Source: Thermocrinis albus DSM 14484
GTDB lineage: Bacteria; Aquificota; Aquificia; Aquificales; Aquificaceae
NCBI RefSeq assembly: GCF_000025605.1
Contig: NC_013894.1
Coordinates: 171,529 to 235,528 of the forward strand
DNA: 64,000 nucleotides
Direction of reading: 5' to 3'
In this document: piece by piece, positions 53,212 through 61,864 of the stretch
How the letters are laid out: each line of letters begins with the position of its first letter
How positions within the stretch are numbered: the first letter of the stretch is position 1
The notes under the pieces: generated by a model
The model's input: the letters and a program-made list of their open reading frames with translations, nothing else
Told to the model about the DNA's origin: nothing
Database searches by the model: none
Translations under genes and position numbers: made by a program

Positions 53212-54428
53212 CATCTGTAGAGTCTGTAGCGGCCGTCAGGCTCGTAACCCTCCAGAAGGAGGGTACAGTTCGTTACAGTTTCCTTTGTTATAACGTAGCC
53301 ATCCACCGCTGTACTTTCCGTAGTAGGCACGCACTTTCTGAGATAGAAAGGGACCGGCGATAACTCCGCCCTGTAAAAGTAAAGGGGAACATCCTCTTTA
53401 CCAACAACTTTTAGAGCTTTTGACAAAAAGCGTTGTTTTTCTAAAACGCTTGCCGTAAAAAGAAGCATCAACAACAGAGCAGAAGCTAGAAAAAGAACCC
53501 TTTTTATATATCTGAAACTAACGCTGTTAGCCAAAAGGAGAGCTATCGGAGGATAAGAAAACAAGATGTAATGATGTAGTTTGTTTTTAGCCAAACTAAA
53601 GAAAACTATCACCCAGCCGGCCCACAACAGAAGAAACACGTGATTTTTCCTTATGTTTTTCACCACAGATGGGATCTTGGGTATGTAGAAGAGGAAGGCT
53701 ACAGCCAGTACCACCAGATAGTAATAAAAGGGGTAAGGATGTATAATACGTTGTCCTGTAAAGCGCATTATGTTCTCTTCTACAAAGAAACGGTAAAGGT
53801 AGTAAAGTCCCAGCTTGTAGACCATCAGAAAGTACCAACTACCACCCAAGAGGAACAGTAGAAGAAGATAGCGCCAGTGTAGAATATTAAGGTCCCTCTT
53901 CCAGATTAGGGCCAAAGGCAGAACTAAAAGGAGAGCCACAGGTCCCTTGGTGAGGAGAGCTAAGGACAGGAGAAGGTGACCCATAAGGTATCTGCCAGAA
54001 AGGAAAAGGTAAAGAGATGAGAGCATAAAAAAGGTAAAAAGCATCTCTGGTACGAAGGCACGGGTCTCTATCCACATGTGGGGAAGCGTGGCAAGTATAA
54101 CGGTGGCTTTAAGGGCGGTGTCTCTGTCGTAAAAGGTTGTTCCCACCTTATAGGTGATCCAAAGAAGCCCTATCCCAGAAAGACCCGAGACTAGCCTCAG
54201 AGAAAACTCGTTGATGCCAAAAGGAAGAGAGGTGAGAAGAGCCATCCAGTAAAGCATGGGAGGTTTCTCTAACCTAAGATGACAGTTGTAGAAAGGCAGA
54301 AGGTAGTCTTCTCTCACCAGCATATACCACACGACAAATGCGTTCCTACCCTCGTCCAAAGATGTGAAACTAAGGATCCAGTTTCCTACCACATAAAAGA
54401 AGAGTCCCAGAAGTAGTATCCTAACCAT
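53190..54428 (-). CDS. Second GT39/ArnT-like membrane glycosyltransferase
   Basis: Polyprenyl-phosphate-sugar transferase of the PMT/ArnT superfamily. The first periplasmic loop has the acidic [14 protein letters not shown] and [13 protein letters not shown] motifs, where DE is the catalytic pair. About ten hydrophobic helices occupy residues 1-340, then a short soluble tail with Cys ([22 protein letters not shown]). I place the start at ATG 54428 (MVRILLLG), which overlaps the restored PAP2 stop by 8 nt; GTG 54440 is also possible. It probably modifies the same lipid or glycan system as the neighbouring PAP2 phosphatase. Confidence 0.8.
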   Translation of the reverse strand: MVRILLLGLFFYVVGNWILSFTSLDEGRNAFVVWYMLVREDYLLPFYNCHLRLEKPPMLYWMALLTSLPFGINEFSLRLVSGLSGIGLLWITYKVGTTFYDRDTALKATVILATLPHMWIETRAFVPEMLFTFFMLSSLYLFLSGRYLMGHLLLSLALLTKGPVALLLVLPLALIWKRDLNILHWRYLLLLFLLGGSWYFLMVYKLGLYYLYRFFVEENIMRFTGQRIIHPYPFYYYLVVLAVAFLFYIPKIPSVVKNIRKNHVFLLLWAGWVIVFFSLAKNKLHHYILFSYPPIALLLANSVSFRYIKRVLFLASALLLMLLFTASVLEKQRFLSKALKVVGKEDVPLYFYRAELSPVPFYLRKCVPTTESTAVDGYVITKETVTNCTLLLEGYEPDGRYRLYRCQSSRER

Positions 54429-54932
54429 AGCCTGTGACACGTCTTACAAAGAGGCAAGAAGCTAACCCCAAGAGGGCACCCACCAGGACATCTAACGGGA
54501 AATGAGCACCTACGTATATCCTACCATAAGCTATGAGTAGAGCATACACTGACAGAAGCAGCCTTCCGTATGGACCAACACGAGGAAAAAAAAACAAGCC
54601 AGCATAAAGGCCATAGCTGTATCTCCGGAAGGAAAGGAACGGTGATACACAGGTTCTATTAGATACACGTCGGGTAATAAAGAGGCAGGTCTCGGTTGTC
54701 CAGTGAGTGTTTTAAGAACTTCCACAAGGAGGGTTTCCAGAGATAAGGTGAGTAGGAAAGTCCTTAAGTGTTTTCTCTGAAATAAAAGGAGGAAGGAAAG
54801 AGGGATCAGAAGTACCCAGCCCTTCCCAAGAAGATAGAAGTAGGAGAAAAAAGAATCCAACAGAGGATGCCTACTGTGGTTGATAAGGTAAAAGAGCTCC
54901 ACATTTAGCGGTAAATCCTCAAAAACCATCAA
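54421..54932 (-). CDS. PAP2-family phosphatase interrupted by a frameshift at a T9 run
   Basis: Membrane-bound phosphatase of the PAP2 superfamily, likely undecaprenyl-pyrophosphate or lipid phosphatase. Motif 1 is KTLTGQPRP, motif 2 is SFPSGD. In the first frame the protein ends at 54531 (133 residues). Motif 3 ([12 protein letters not shown] with the catalytic His and Asp) is in another frame, which is open to the stop at 54421-54423. The frames join at a run of nine T (minus strand; 54586-54594): ten or seven T would restore a 170-residue protein. The restored frame overlaps the GT39 ATG, supporting its use. Transcriptional slippage, phase variation, real inactivation or sequencing error are all possible. 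Confidence 0.78.
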
Positions 54933-55354
54933 CTGTACACGTAAACTATCTTTCCTCTTTCTACACGTTCAGGAGTGAGGGTGGCTTTCTCGTTGCTCAT
55001 AAAGGACACAAAACCCTCTATGAGGCCAGCAAAGAAGTACACGATGGGAGAGTCTATAAGGTTTTCACCCAATATAGCGTCGGTGAATATATCCTCTTCC
55101 ACTACTATTTTCCCATCCTCACGTCTGATACTTTTGGCGAAGCCCAGCTGTTCCAGTATGGCACAGCTTCTTCTCAGAGCCTCCTCCCTACCCAAGACCT
55201 CCGGAAAATGTCCTATCAGACTCTCCAAAAGGCGAGGTCCTGACTGGCGCCCTGCATCTCGCATAACAGCTTTTGCTCCCTTGTCTCCTATCAGGGCTTT
55301 TACACCCTCCGCCATGTTCACTATGGCAAGAAGCAGTATATCGGGATCCACCAT
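54929..55354 (-). CDS. Small V4R-like sensory/ligand-binding domain protein
   Basis: 141-residue soluble protein. The N-terminal helical segment LLLAIVNMAEGVKALIGDKGAKAVMRDAGRQSG and the later acidic beta-rich part resemble 4-vinyl-reductase (V4R) or hydrocarbon-binding domains, but the match is by eye and weak. It may bind a small hydrophobic ligand. The start at ATG 55354 is 7 nt after a TATACT box. It is coupled to the PAP2 gene, overlapping its start by 4 nt. Confidence 0.55.
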   Translation of the reverse strand: MVDPDILLLAIVNMAEGVKALIGDKGAKAVMRDAGRQSGPRLLESLIGHFPEVLGREEALRRSCAILEQLGFAKSIRREDGKIVVEEDIFTDAILGENLIDSPIVYFFAGLIEGFVSFMSNEKATLTPERVERGKIVYVYS

Positions 55355-55361
55355 GGTGGAT

Positions 55362-55369
55362 AGTATAAC
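55362..55369 (-). promoter_or_regulatory. Extended -10 promoter of the V4R-PAP2-GT39 operon, leaderless
   Basis: TGTTATACT on the minus strand (extended -10; TATACT at 55367-55362), then seven bases to the ATG at 55354. The bases CCACCATGGTGG around the start codon form a palindrome. Confidence 0.5.
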
Positions 55370-55376
55370 ATAACAT

Positions 55377-56741
55377 CTAACCTATCACGTCGTATTCCCT
55401 GGCGCGCCATCCGGCACCCAAAGATCTAGCAAGAGCCTCCGTTTTCTTAAGATCTACCCCTTCCACCCCTACCGCTGTCGCTATCACCTGAAAACCTTCC
55501 TCCAAAGCGGCTTTAATAAACTCCACCACCTTTTGAAAAGCGTGAGGCTGCGCTGGTCTACATACCCGCGCGTAGGTTTCTGGATCAGGAGCGTTCAAGC
55601 TCACTGACCACACATCCACCAGTCCCCTAAGTTCCTTGAGCTTCTCCCTAGGCAGGAAAGTGAACATAAGACCGTTAGTATCTACCCTCACCTTTCCACC
55701 TTTTGACTTTACGTAGGTGGCTATCTCTTTGAGAGCGGAGAAACGTAGCGTTGGTTCTCCGTAACCGCAGAACACCACCTCTTGGTAATTAGATGGATCC
55801 CCTATGGCTTTTATGACCTCCTCTACAGATGGATCTCTCGTCACCCACACCCAGTAACCTTTTACCGTGAAGTCTCTTTCTCTCTCCCTCTGACAGAAAC
55901 TACAGTGAAGATTACATTTGTTGGTAAGGTTAACGTAAAGCTTGTTGTTGATGACGTAGACTATGGTGTCCTTTTTCTCCTCTGTATCAAGGCGGAAGAG
56001 TAGTTTGGCGTTATGGGACGTCATTCTGTCCACATCTTCCAGGGAGGTGTTGGGTATAAGCTGGGTTAAAACTTCGGCTGTGTACCAGATATAGGATGGC
56101 CTGTTAGGTCTTCCTCTCACGGGCTGAGGTGCCAGAAAGGGACTGTCTGTCTCCAGCAGTATCCTGCTGGTGGGTGTTTTCTTCACCACCTCCCTCAGGG
56201 AAGAGGCGTTGGGGTAGGTTATTATCCCGGAATAAGATATGTAAAAACCCATATCAACGCACGCCCGCATAAACTCATAGCTCCCCGTAAAGCAGTGGAT
56301 GACCCCACCTACCTCGTAGGCTCTCTCCTCCCTGAGGATCCTAACGGTGTCTTGCTCAGCCTCCCTCGTGTGGATGACGAGAGGAAGACCCAGTTCTCTG
56401 GCTACCGCTATCTGCTTTCTGAACACATCCTCCTGCTTATTTTTGTGGGAGTAATTCTTGTAAAAATCGAGACCTATTTCACCTATAGCACGCACCTTAG
56501 GGTTCTTCTTAGCCAGATCCTTCAACCACTCTATGTCCTCATCTTTAACCTTGTCTGCTTCGTGGGGATGAAAGCCTATGGCACAGAAGACGTGCCGCTG
56601 TTCCTGTGCCAACTGTAGAGCTCTCTGAATGGTATTTCTGTCATAGCCTACCGTGATAAGATACTCCAAGCTGTCATCTTGTAGAGTGAGGTTCCTATCC
56701 TCCTCTTTCAGAAGGTCCAAGTGGCAGTGAGTGTCAATCAT
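55377..56741 (-). CDS. TatD metal-dependent hydrolase fused to a radical SAM domain
   Basis: Residues 1-255 are a TatD-type nuclease/deacylase: HCHLDL, GFHPHEAD, EIGLDFYK, LVIHTREA, HCFTGS and LLETDSPFLAP. Residues 262-454 are a radical SAM domain with C276, C280 and C283 in CNLHCSFC, then VVFCGYGEPTLRF and VRVDTNGL. The arrangement corresponds to the TatD-linked radical SAM family, which exists both as fusion and as adjacent genes. The substrate of the radical SAM part is unknown. Single-chain fusion suggests the two activities act on one pathway. It lies alone between cdaA and the V4R operon. Confidence 0.92.
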   Translation of the reverse strand: MIDTHCHLDLLKEEDRNLTLQDDSLEYLITVGYDRNTIQRALQLAQEQRHVFCAIGFHPHEADKVKDEDIEWLKDLAKKNPKVRAIGEIGLDFYKNYSHKNKQEDVFRKQIAVARELGLPLVIHTREAEQDTVRILREERAYEVGGVIHCFTGSYEFMRACVDMGFYISYSGIITYPNASSLREVVKKTPTSRILLETDSPFLAPQPVRGRPNRPSYIWYTAEVLTQLIPNTSLEDVDRMTSHNAKLLFRLDTEEKKDTIVYVINNKLYVNLTNKCNLHCSFCQRERERDFTVKGYWVWVTRDPSVEEVIKAIGDPSNYQEVVFCGYGEPTLRFSALKEIATYVKSKGGKVRVDTNGLMFTFLPREKLKELRGLVDVWSVSLNAPDPETYARVCRPAQPHAFQKVVEFIKAALEEGFQVIATAVGVEGVDLKKTEALARSLGAGWRAREYDVIG

Positions 56742-56759
56742 AAGATATTAAATATACTC

Positions 56760-57506
56760 TCACGTTCCCAGTTCCCTCACTAAAAGTTCTCTGAGAGCTT
56801 CCGGATCCAAGTTCCTGTAAAACTTCCCTCCCACAGCCACGGAGATCTCACCGGTTTCCTCAGACACTACCACCGCCACCGCATCACTCTCCTCCGATAT
56901 TCCCAGAGCCGCTCTGTGTCTGGTACCGTACTTTTTGGGAAGGTCAGCTGTTCTGGAGAGAGGTAAAACACACGAAGCGTAAGCTATCCTGTCGCCCCTT
57001 ATAACTACCGCACCGTCGTGAAGAGGTGTTATAGGTTCAAATATAGTGATGAGGAGTTCTACCGACACTATGCCGTCTATAGGAACACATCCTTCCACAA
57101 GACTCTCTATGTTCTGACCCCTCTCTATCACTATGAGAGCTCCTATCTGTCTTTCCGAAAGGAAACTGCAGGCTCTGACCACTCTGTCAATAACCCTCTC
57201 ACCTACCGACTTACCTCCTGTTATTCGTGTGGTCTGTCCTAACCTGCTGAGGGCTTTCCTTATCTCTGGCTGAAATATCACCACTATGGAGAAGAGCCCC
57301 AGTGTCCAGAGTTTTTCAAAAATCCACGACATGGTTCTCAGATTCATAACCTCTGCAGATATCCACAGAACGGCCAGCAGGATGAGACCTTTCAGAATCT
57401 GCATACCTCTTGTTATCTTCAGAAAGTAGATGATGGCATACACAAATATAGAAACCGCCAGTATATCCAAAAGGTCCCTGTAGGTAAAGAGATGGTCAAA
57501 ACTCAT
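56760..57506 (-). CDS. cdaA: Membrane diadenylate cyclase
   Basis: Makes c-di-AMP from two ATP. The N-terminus has three hydrophobic helices (about residues 10-30, 36-52, 62-80), and the DisA_N domain follows with DGA at 164-166 and GTRHRAALG at 194-202, the catalytic motifs. The length is 248 residues, normal for CdaA without a C-terminal extension. It overlaps folP by 11 nt, a pairing also seen (folP-cdaA) in other deep-branching bacteria. No CdaR or GlmM gene is adjacent. Confidence 0.95.
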   Translation of the reverse strand: MSFDHLFTYRDLLDILAVSIFVYAIIYFLKITRGMQILKGLILLAVLWISAEVMNLRTMSWIFEKLWTLGLFSIVVIFQPEIRKALSRLGQTTRITGGKSVGERVIDRVVRACSFLSERQIGALIVIERGQNIESLVEGCVPIDGIVSVELLITIFEPITPLHDGAVVIRGDRIAYASCVLPLSRTADLPKKYGTRHRAALGISEESDAVAVVVSEETGEISVAVGGKFYRNLDPEALRELLVRELGT

Positions 57507-58683
57507 GATATGTCCTTATAGAATCAAGAACCGCCAAAAACTCCCTTGTAGGACCTACGTCGTGTACCCTAACCACACAGGCACCCATCGTTACAGCGTA
57601 GGCCAAAGCTCCCAAACTTCCGTAAAGGCGTTCTGCAGGCTGCGTTTTCTTTTTCAGAAGCCCTTCCAGTATAAGACCTATGAAGGACTTTCTGGAAACT
57701 CCCACCACGGTAGGTAAACCAAAAATCTTGAGTTCATTGAAACGCTTCAGAATCTCCACGTTGTGTTCCGGTAGTTTACCGAAACCTATACCCGGGTCCA
57801 GCAGAACAGTTCCTTTGTATCCCATCGCACGGAGAGAGGAAAGTCTATCACCAAACCACTCTATTATCTCTTGCATAACATCTTCGTAGACGATGGGCAT
57901 ACTCTTCCATTCCTCGGGTCTACCTTTGATGTGGCACATGATATAAGGACAGTGGTACTGGCTCACCACACGGAACATCTCTTCGTCAAAGGTTCCTCCA
58001 CTTATGTCGTTTATGATGTCAGCGCCTTCCTCTAAACATATCCGTGCCACCTCAGCCTTGTAAGTATCTATAGATATCCACACGTTAGGTAGCTCTTTTC
58101 TCACCTCCCTTAAAACGGGTAAAACTCTCCTCAGCTCCTCCTCAAAAGACACCCTCTGAGAGCCCGGTCTCGTAGATTCTCCGCCTATATCAATTATCTC
58201 GGCACCTTCTTCTACCATTTTTACAGCTCTCTCTACCGCCTTCTTGGGTTCTGTGTACATACCACCATCGGAAAAGGAGTCAGGAGTTACGTTAAGAACA
58301 CCCATTATAGCTGTCTTTATGCCCAGAGGAAGGATTTTTTCTCTGTATTGTAGACGGAAGGCCTTCTTTCTGTAACGTATGAGGCTCTCCAGTATCTCAG
58401 TGGCAACGTCTCTATTAGACTTTACCAAACATGAACAGAACTTCCTTATCTGGGCTTCTGTACCAGAAAGAGCATACCTGTCTTCGTTGTGAAAGATGTG
58501 CAAGCATGCCCACCGGGCGCATTCATGGATCTTCTGAGGGTCTATCTTCTCCTTCTCCAGGTAAATGACTCTGTTTAAACCTTCAAAGGACCTCTCCTCA
58601 GCCTCCCTGAAGAACACTCCCACTTTGTCCTTGAGGAATCTGTAAAAGGCATCCTTATCTCTGAACTCCCTTATAAGGATCAT
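57496..58683 (-). CDS. folP: Dihydropteroate synthase with N-terminal extension
   Basis: Joins pterin pyrophosphate to p-aminobenzoate in folate synthesis. The catalytic TIM barrel starts near residue 126: IMGVLNVTPDSFSDGG, then DIGGESTRPGS, INDISGG, DPGIGFGK and GVSRKSFIG. The first 120 residues are an additional alpha/beta domain; similar extensions occur in some other thermophiles and anaerobes and their role is unclear. The ATG at 58683 lies 6 nt after TATAAT, predicting a leaderless message. It shares its promoter region with the divergent CDGSH gene. Confidence 0.93.
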   Translation of the reverse strand: MILIREFRDKDAFYRFLKDKVGVFFREAEERSFEGLNRVIYLEKEKIDPQKIHECARWACLHIFHNEDRYALSGTEAQIRKFCSCLVKSNRDVATEILESLIRYRKKAFRLQYREKILPLGIKTAIMGVLNVTPDSFSDGGMYTEPKKAVERAVKMVEEGAEIIDIGGESTRPGSQRVSFEEELRRVLPVLREVRKELPNVWISIDTYKAEVARICLEEGADIINDISGGTFDEEMFRVVSQYHCPYIMCHIKGRPEEWKSMPIVYEDVMQEIIEWFGDRLSSLRAMGYKGTVLLDPGIGFGKLPEHNVEILKRFNELKIFGLPTVVGVSRKSFIGLILEGLLKKKTQPAERLYGSLGALAYAVTMGACVVRVHDVGPTREFLAVLDSIRTYHEF

Positions 58684-58689
58684 GTAGGT

Positions 58690-58712
58690 ATTATATTTGA
58701 TGTAAGGAGGGA
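58690..58712. promoter_or_regulatory. Divergent folP / CDGSH promoter region
   Basis: Minus strand: TATAAT (58695-58690), 6 nt before the folP ATG. Plus strand: overlapping ATTATATT as a probable -10 and AAGGAGGG near 58705-58712 as ribosome-binding site for the CDGSH gene at 58719. Confidence 0.5.
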
Positions 58713-58718
58713 AAAGTT

Positions 58719-58910
58719 ATGGCAAGGCTCGTTAAGTTTACGGAGAAAGGTCCCTATAAGCTGGAAGTAGGAGGGGAGACCTACTACATATGTATGTGTG
58801 GTCTATCTAAGAACAAACCCTTCTGTGATGGGTCCCACAAGAGGACGAAGGACGAAGAGGAAGGGAAAATATACCTTTACGACGATAGCGGGAGAGTGGA
58901 GATAAGCTAA
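58719..58910 (+). CDS. CDGSH-type [2Fe-2S] protein
   Basis: A 63-residue soluble iron-sulfur protein. The binding motif is complete: C25-x-C27-x8-C36-DGS-H40 (CMCGLSKNKPFCDGSH), giving the three-Cys one-His coordination of the mitoNEET family. There is one CDGSH motif, no membrane anchor. The likely role is in electron transfer or cluster carriage. It has a strong ribosome-binding site and sits just before the fliG operon. Confidence 0.95.
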   Translation: MARLVKFTEKGPYKLEVGGETYYICMCGLSKNKPFCDGSHKRTKDEEEGKIYLYDDSGRVEIS

Positions 58911-58916
58911 AATATT

Positions 58917-58922
58917 TATACT
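58917..58922 (+). promoter_or_regulatory. fliG -10 box, predicted leaderless
   Basis: TATACT, ending 7 nt before the fliG ATG at 58930; no Shine-Dalgarno sequence in between. Confidence 0.4.
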
Positions 58923-58929
58923 TTACTTT

Positions 58930-59934
58930 ATGGCGGAGGCAAGGGGAAAACTCAGTAAGGCTCACAAAGCTGCCATCCTACTTATGGCACTACCTCCACA
59001 GATAGCTGTAGAAGTGATGAAAGAACTGAGCGAGGAGGAGATTCAGGAGGTACTGATACTAGCCACAAGCCTAGAGGGTGTCACTCTGAAGGACCTGGAC
59101 GAGGTGGGCAAAGAGTTTCTTGAAGAATACAAGGCTACCAGCTTTCTGAGCCCTGATCTGGATGCACTCCTCGAGTTTGCCAGAAAGGTGCTTCCTCCTG
59201 AAAAGTTTGCCAAGATATACGAGTTCCTCAGTAGTTCCACCCTAATAAAAAGTTTCCAGGAGCTGGAAAGGGTGGACAATCGCTTACTGGCCAACCTTCT
59301 TCGATCTGAGCATCCCCAAACGATAGCTGTTGTGCTTTCTCAGTTATCCTACCAAAAATCTGCCGAGATACTGAAACTGTTACCGGACACGCTGCGCGTG
59401 GAAGTGGTCAGAAGAATGGCAACATTGGAGAATATATCACCCGAGGCTCTAGGGGAACTCATAGAGGTGATGGCGGAAGAGATAAGAGGCATGGGCGTCA
59501 GCGGTATAATGCAGAAGATGGAGGGAGTGCCCCTCGTAGCGGGTATCCTCAATTTGCTAGACAAAAACACAGCTGGTGGTATCCTGTCAAAGTTGGAGGA
59601 GGAAGACCCTTACCTTGCCGAGAAGATAAAGGAGAAGATGTTCACCTTTGAAGACATTAGAAAGCTGGACAACAGGTCCATAGTGGAGATTCTCAAAGCC
59701 GTTGAAAGAAACACGTTACTTTTGGCACTCAAAGGTGCGCCTGAGGATATAAAGGAGAAGTTTTTTTCCAACATGTCCAAAAAGGCCGCTGAGATCATGA
59801 AGGAAGATATGGAGGCCATGGGTCCTGTGAAGGTGTCGGAGGTGGAAAAGGCTCAGAAAGAGGTGGTGAGGATAATAAAGCAACTGGCAGACCAAGGTGT
59901 CATAGATCTCTCAGGGGGAGAGAGTTATGTCTGA
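58930..59934 (+). CDS. fliG: Flagellar motor switch protein FliG
   Basis: Rotor-ring protein that transmits torque and controls direction. All three domains are visible: the N-terminal FliF-binding part (LSKAHKAAILLMALPP), the middle domain with EHPQT as LRSEHPQTIAVVLSQL, and the C-terminal torque domain (FEDIRKLDNRSIVEILKAV) with the conserved charged helix. The length of 334 residues is normal. It overlaps fliH by 8 nt, so the motor-switch and export-ATPase genes are cotranscribed. Confidence 0.97.
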   Translation: MAEARGKLSKAHKAAILLMALPPQIAVEVMKELSEEEIQEVLILATSLEGVTLKDLDEVGKEFLEEYKATSFLSPDLDALLEFARKVLPPEKFAKIYEFLSSSTLIKSFQELERVDNRLLANLLRSEHPQTIAVVLSQLSYQKSAEILKLLPDTLRVEVVRRMATLENISPEALGELIEVMAEEIRGMGVSGIMQKMEGVPLVAGILNLLDKNTAGGILSKLEEEDPYLAEKIKEKMFTFEDIRKLDNRSIVEILKAVERNTLLLALKGAPEDIKEKFFSNMSKKAAEIMKEDMEAMGPVKVSEVEKAQKEVVRIIKQLADQGVIDLSGGESYV

Positions 59935-60592
59935 GGATTTTGTCCCCATTCATCCTCTACACGCTGAAAGTACGTTCCAGACAGAACCGGAGGAGCACAG
60001 AGGGGATAAAGAACTTTTGGAGGAAGAGCTGATAAAGTGCAAAGAAGAGGTACAGCGTCTCACTAAGCTTTCCCAAGAACTTAAAAAGGATAAGGAACTT
60101 GCCCATCTACAGGTGGAGGAGTTGAGGGAGGAGGTAAATTTCCTGAAGGAACAGCTTCGGAAAGTAGGAGACCTAAACGTACTTGTGGAGAGATTGGGCA
60201 GTAGGCTCCGAGAAGAACTGTCTTTGTGTAGAAGACATCTGACCGAAGAGCTCCTATCCCTTGTGGAAGTTGTCGTGAAGGAACTGTTGATCACCGACGT
60301 GCTCCCCAGAGAGGAAGCCCTGTTAAAAGCCCTCTCATCTATCTTTGAGTCCTATGTAAAACTAAAGGGACGTTTGGTGATACATCTTAACCCCGCAGAT
60401 GTTCCTGTGACAGAACCTTATCTGCGCAGGATGGTACAGCAGTTGGACGGTATAGAACTTCAGATAAGAGAAGACCTCCAGTTAATGAGGGGAGAGTTTG
60501 TCATGGAAACACCTCAGTTTTGGATAGAGAGACGGTACGAAGACCTACTTCAGGATCTTCTGGGGGAACTCAGAGGTGAGAAAGGTATTTAG
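59927..60592 (+). CDS. fliH: Flagellar assembly protein FliH
   Basis: Stator-like regulator of the flagellar export ATPase. The 221-residue protein has a low-complexity acidic N-terminus, a long coiled coil (about residues 30-110: EELIKCKEEVQRLTKLSQ...) and a C-terminal domain similar to V/F-ATPase peripheral-stalk subunits (VEVVVKELLITDVLPRE, LVIHLNPADV). Identification relies on this pattern and on its place between fliG and fliI. It overlaps both neighbours. Confidence 0.88.
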   Translation: MSEDFVPIHPLHAESTFQTEPEEHRGDKELLEEELIKCKEEVQRLTKLSQELKKDKELAHLQVEELREEVNFLKEQLRKVGDLNVLVERLGSRLREELSLCRRHLTEELLSLVEVVVKELLITDVLPREEALLKALSSIFESYVKLKGRLVIHLNPADVPVTEPYLRRMVQQLDGIELQIREDLQLMRGEFVMETPQFWIERRYEDLLQDLLGELRGEKGI

Positions 60593-61853
60593 GGTATACT
60601 CTCGTGTAACTAAGGTGAGCGGTGTTTACGTAGAGGCCTTCAACGTAGAGGGAGCTGTAGGAGACAGGGTCATTATAAAGACCGTGGATGGTGAACGAGA
60701 AGGAGAAATCATAGGGTTACACGAAGACAGGTGTATCATCATGCCCTTCGGTAGTATGATGGGTGTGAAGGTAGGAGACAAAGTGTTGATTACGGGGGAG
60801 AAAGTTCACACCTTTACCGGAGACAGAGTGATAGGGGCGGTGTTGGATCCCTTTGGGCGGAGCTTGACAGACGGAAGGGTGGTGGGTGAGGAGAAAATAC
60901 GGGTGGACTTTGTTGACGTAAATCCATTGGAGAGAGAGAGGATAAGGGAAGTTCTGGATTGTGGCGTGAGGTCTGTAAACGCTCTCCTCACTTTGGGGAA
61001 AGGACAGAAGGTGGGAGTGTTCGCGGGTGCAGGTGTAGGCAAAAGCACCCTTTTGGGGATGATAACACGGTGGGCGCAGGTAGATGTGGTGGTACTCGCT
61101 CTTATAGGGGAGAGAGGCAGGGAGGTAAGGGAGTTTCTGGAAGATGTTTTGGGGGAAGAAGGGCGTCGTAGAAGTGTAGTGGTGGTGACCACTTCCGATC
61201 AGACACCTATTATGAAGGTTAAGGGAGCCATAAGTGCGGTAGCACACGCAAGGTACTTTGCTGGAAGAGGTAAGGACGTACTCCTCATCATGGACTCTTT
61301 GACGAGGTTTGCTATGGCTCAGAGAGAGATAGGCCTTGCGGCGGGAGAACCCCCAACTCTGAAAGGTTACACTCCTTCTGTGTTTCACATGTGTGCTAGA
61401 TTAGTGGAGAGTTGCGGGAAGTTTGTAAGGGGAGGAAGCATAACGGGGATATTCAGTGTACTGGTGGAGGGAGATGATCTTCATACAGATCCTGTGGCAG
61501 ACGCTCTTCTCGGGATGTTGGACGGACACATAGTCCTCTCCAGAAAGAGAGCCAGTTCAGGTCTTTACCCCGCTGTGGACCCGGTGAGGAGTTTAAGTAG
61601 AGTCATGCCTCATTTGGTGACGGAGGATCACATGCGCATGGCCCTCCACATAAGGGATGTTCTCTCTGTGTACGACGCCATGGAGGAGGTAGTCCATGTG
61701 GGTCTGTACCGACAGGGTTCCAATCCCTTTGTGGATAAAGTGATAAAACACAGAGATGAGATAAGATCTTTCTTCCATCAACCTGCAGAGGTAAAAGTGA
61801 GTTTTCAAGAAAGCGTGGAGGCTCTTAGGGAGCTTTACCGACTTTTGAGTTAA
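60576..61853 (+). CDS. fliI: Flagellar export apparatus ATPase FliI
   Basis: Hexameric ATPase of flagellar type III export. Walker A is FAGAGVGKSTLLGMI, Walker B is VLLIMDSLTRFAMAQREIGLAAGEPP with the type III-specific GYTPSVF. The length of 425 residues is normal. It starts at GTG 60576 within the 3' end of fliH. The stop overlaps the -10 box of proA. Confidence 0.97.
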   Translation: MRKVFRVYSRVTKVSGVYVEAFNVEGAVGDRVIIKTVDGEREGEIIGLHEDRCIIMPFGSMMGVKVGDKVLITGEKVHTFTGDRVIGAVLDPFGRSLTDGRVVGEEKIRVDFVDVNPLERERIREVLDCGVRSVNALLTLGKGQKVGVFAGAGVGKSTLLGMITRWAQVDVVVLALIGERGREVREFLEDVLGEEGRRRSVVVVTTSDQTPIMKVKGAISAVAHARYFAGRGKDVLLIMDSLTRFAMAQREIGLAAGEPPTLKGYTPSVFHMCARLVESCGKFVRGGSITGIFSVLVEGDDLHTDPVADALLGMLDGHIVLSRKRASSGLYPAVDPVRSLSRVMPHLVTEDHMRMALHIRDVLSVYDAMEEVVHVGLYRQGSNPFVDKVIKHRDEIRSFFHQPAEVKVSFQESVEALRELYRLLS

Positions 61854-61864
61854 AATTCTTCCCT

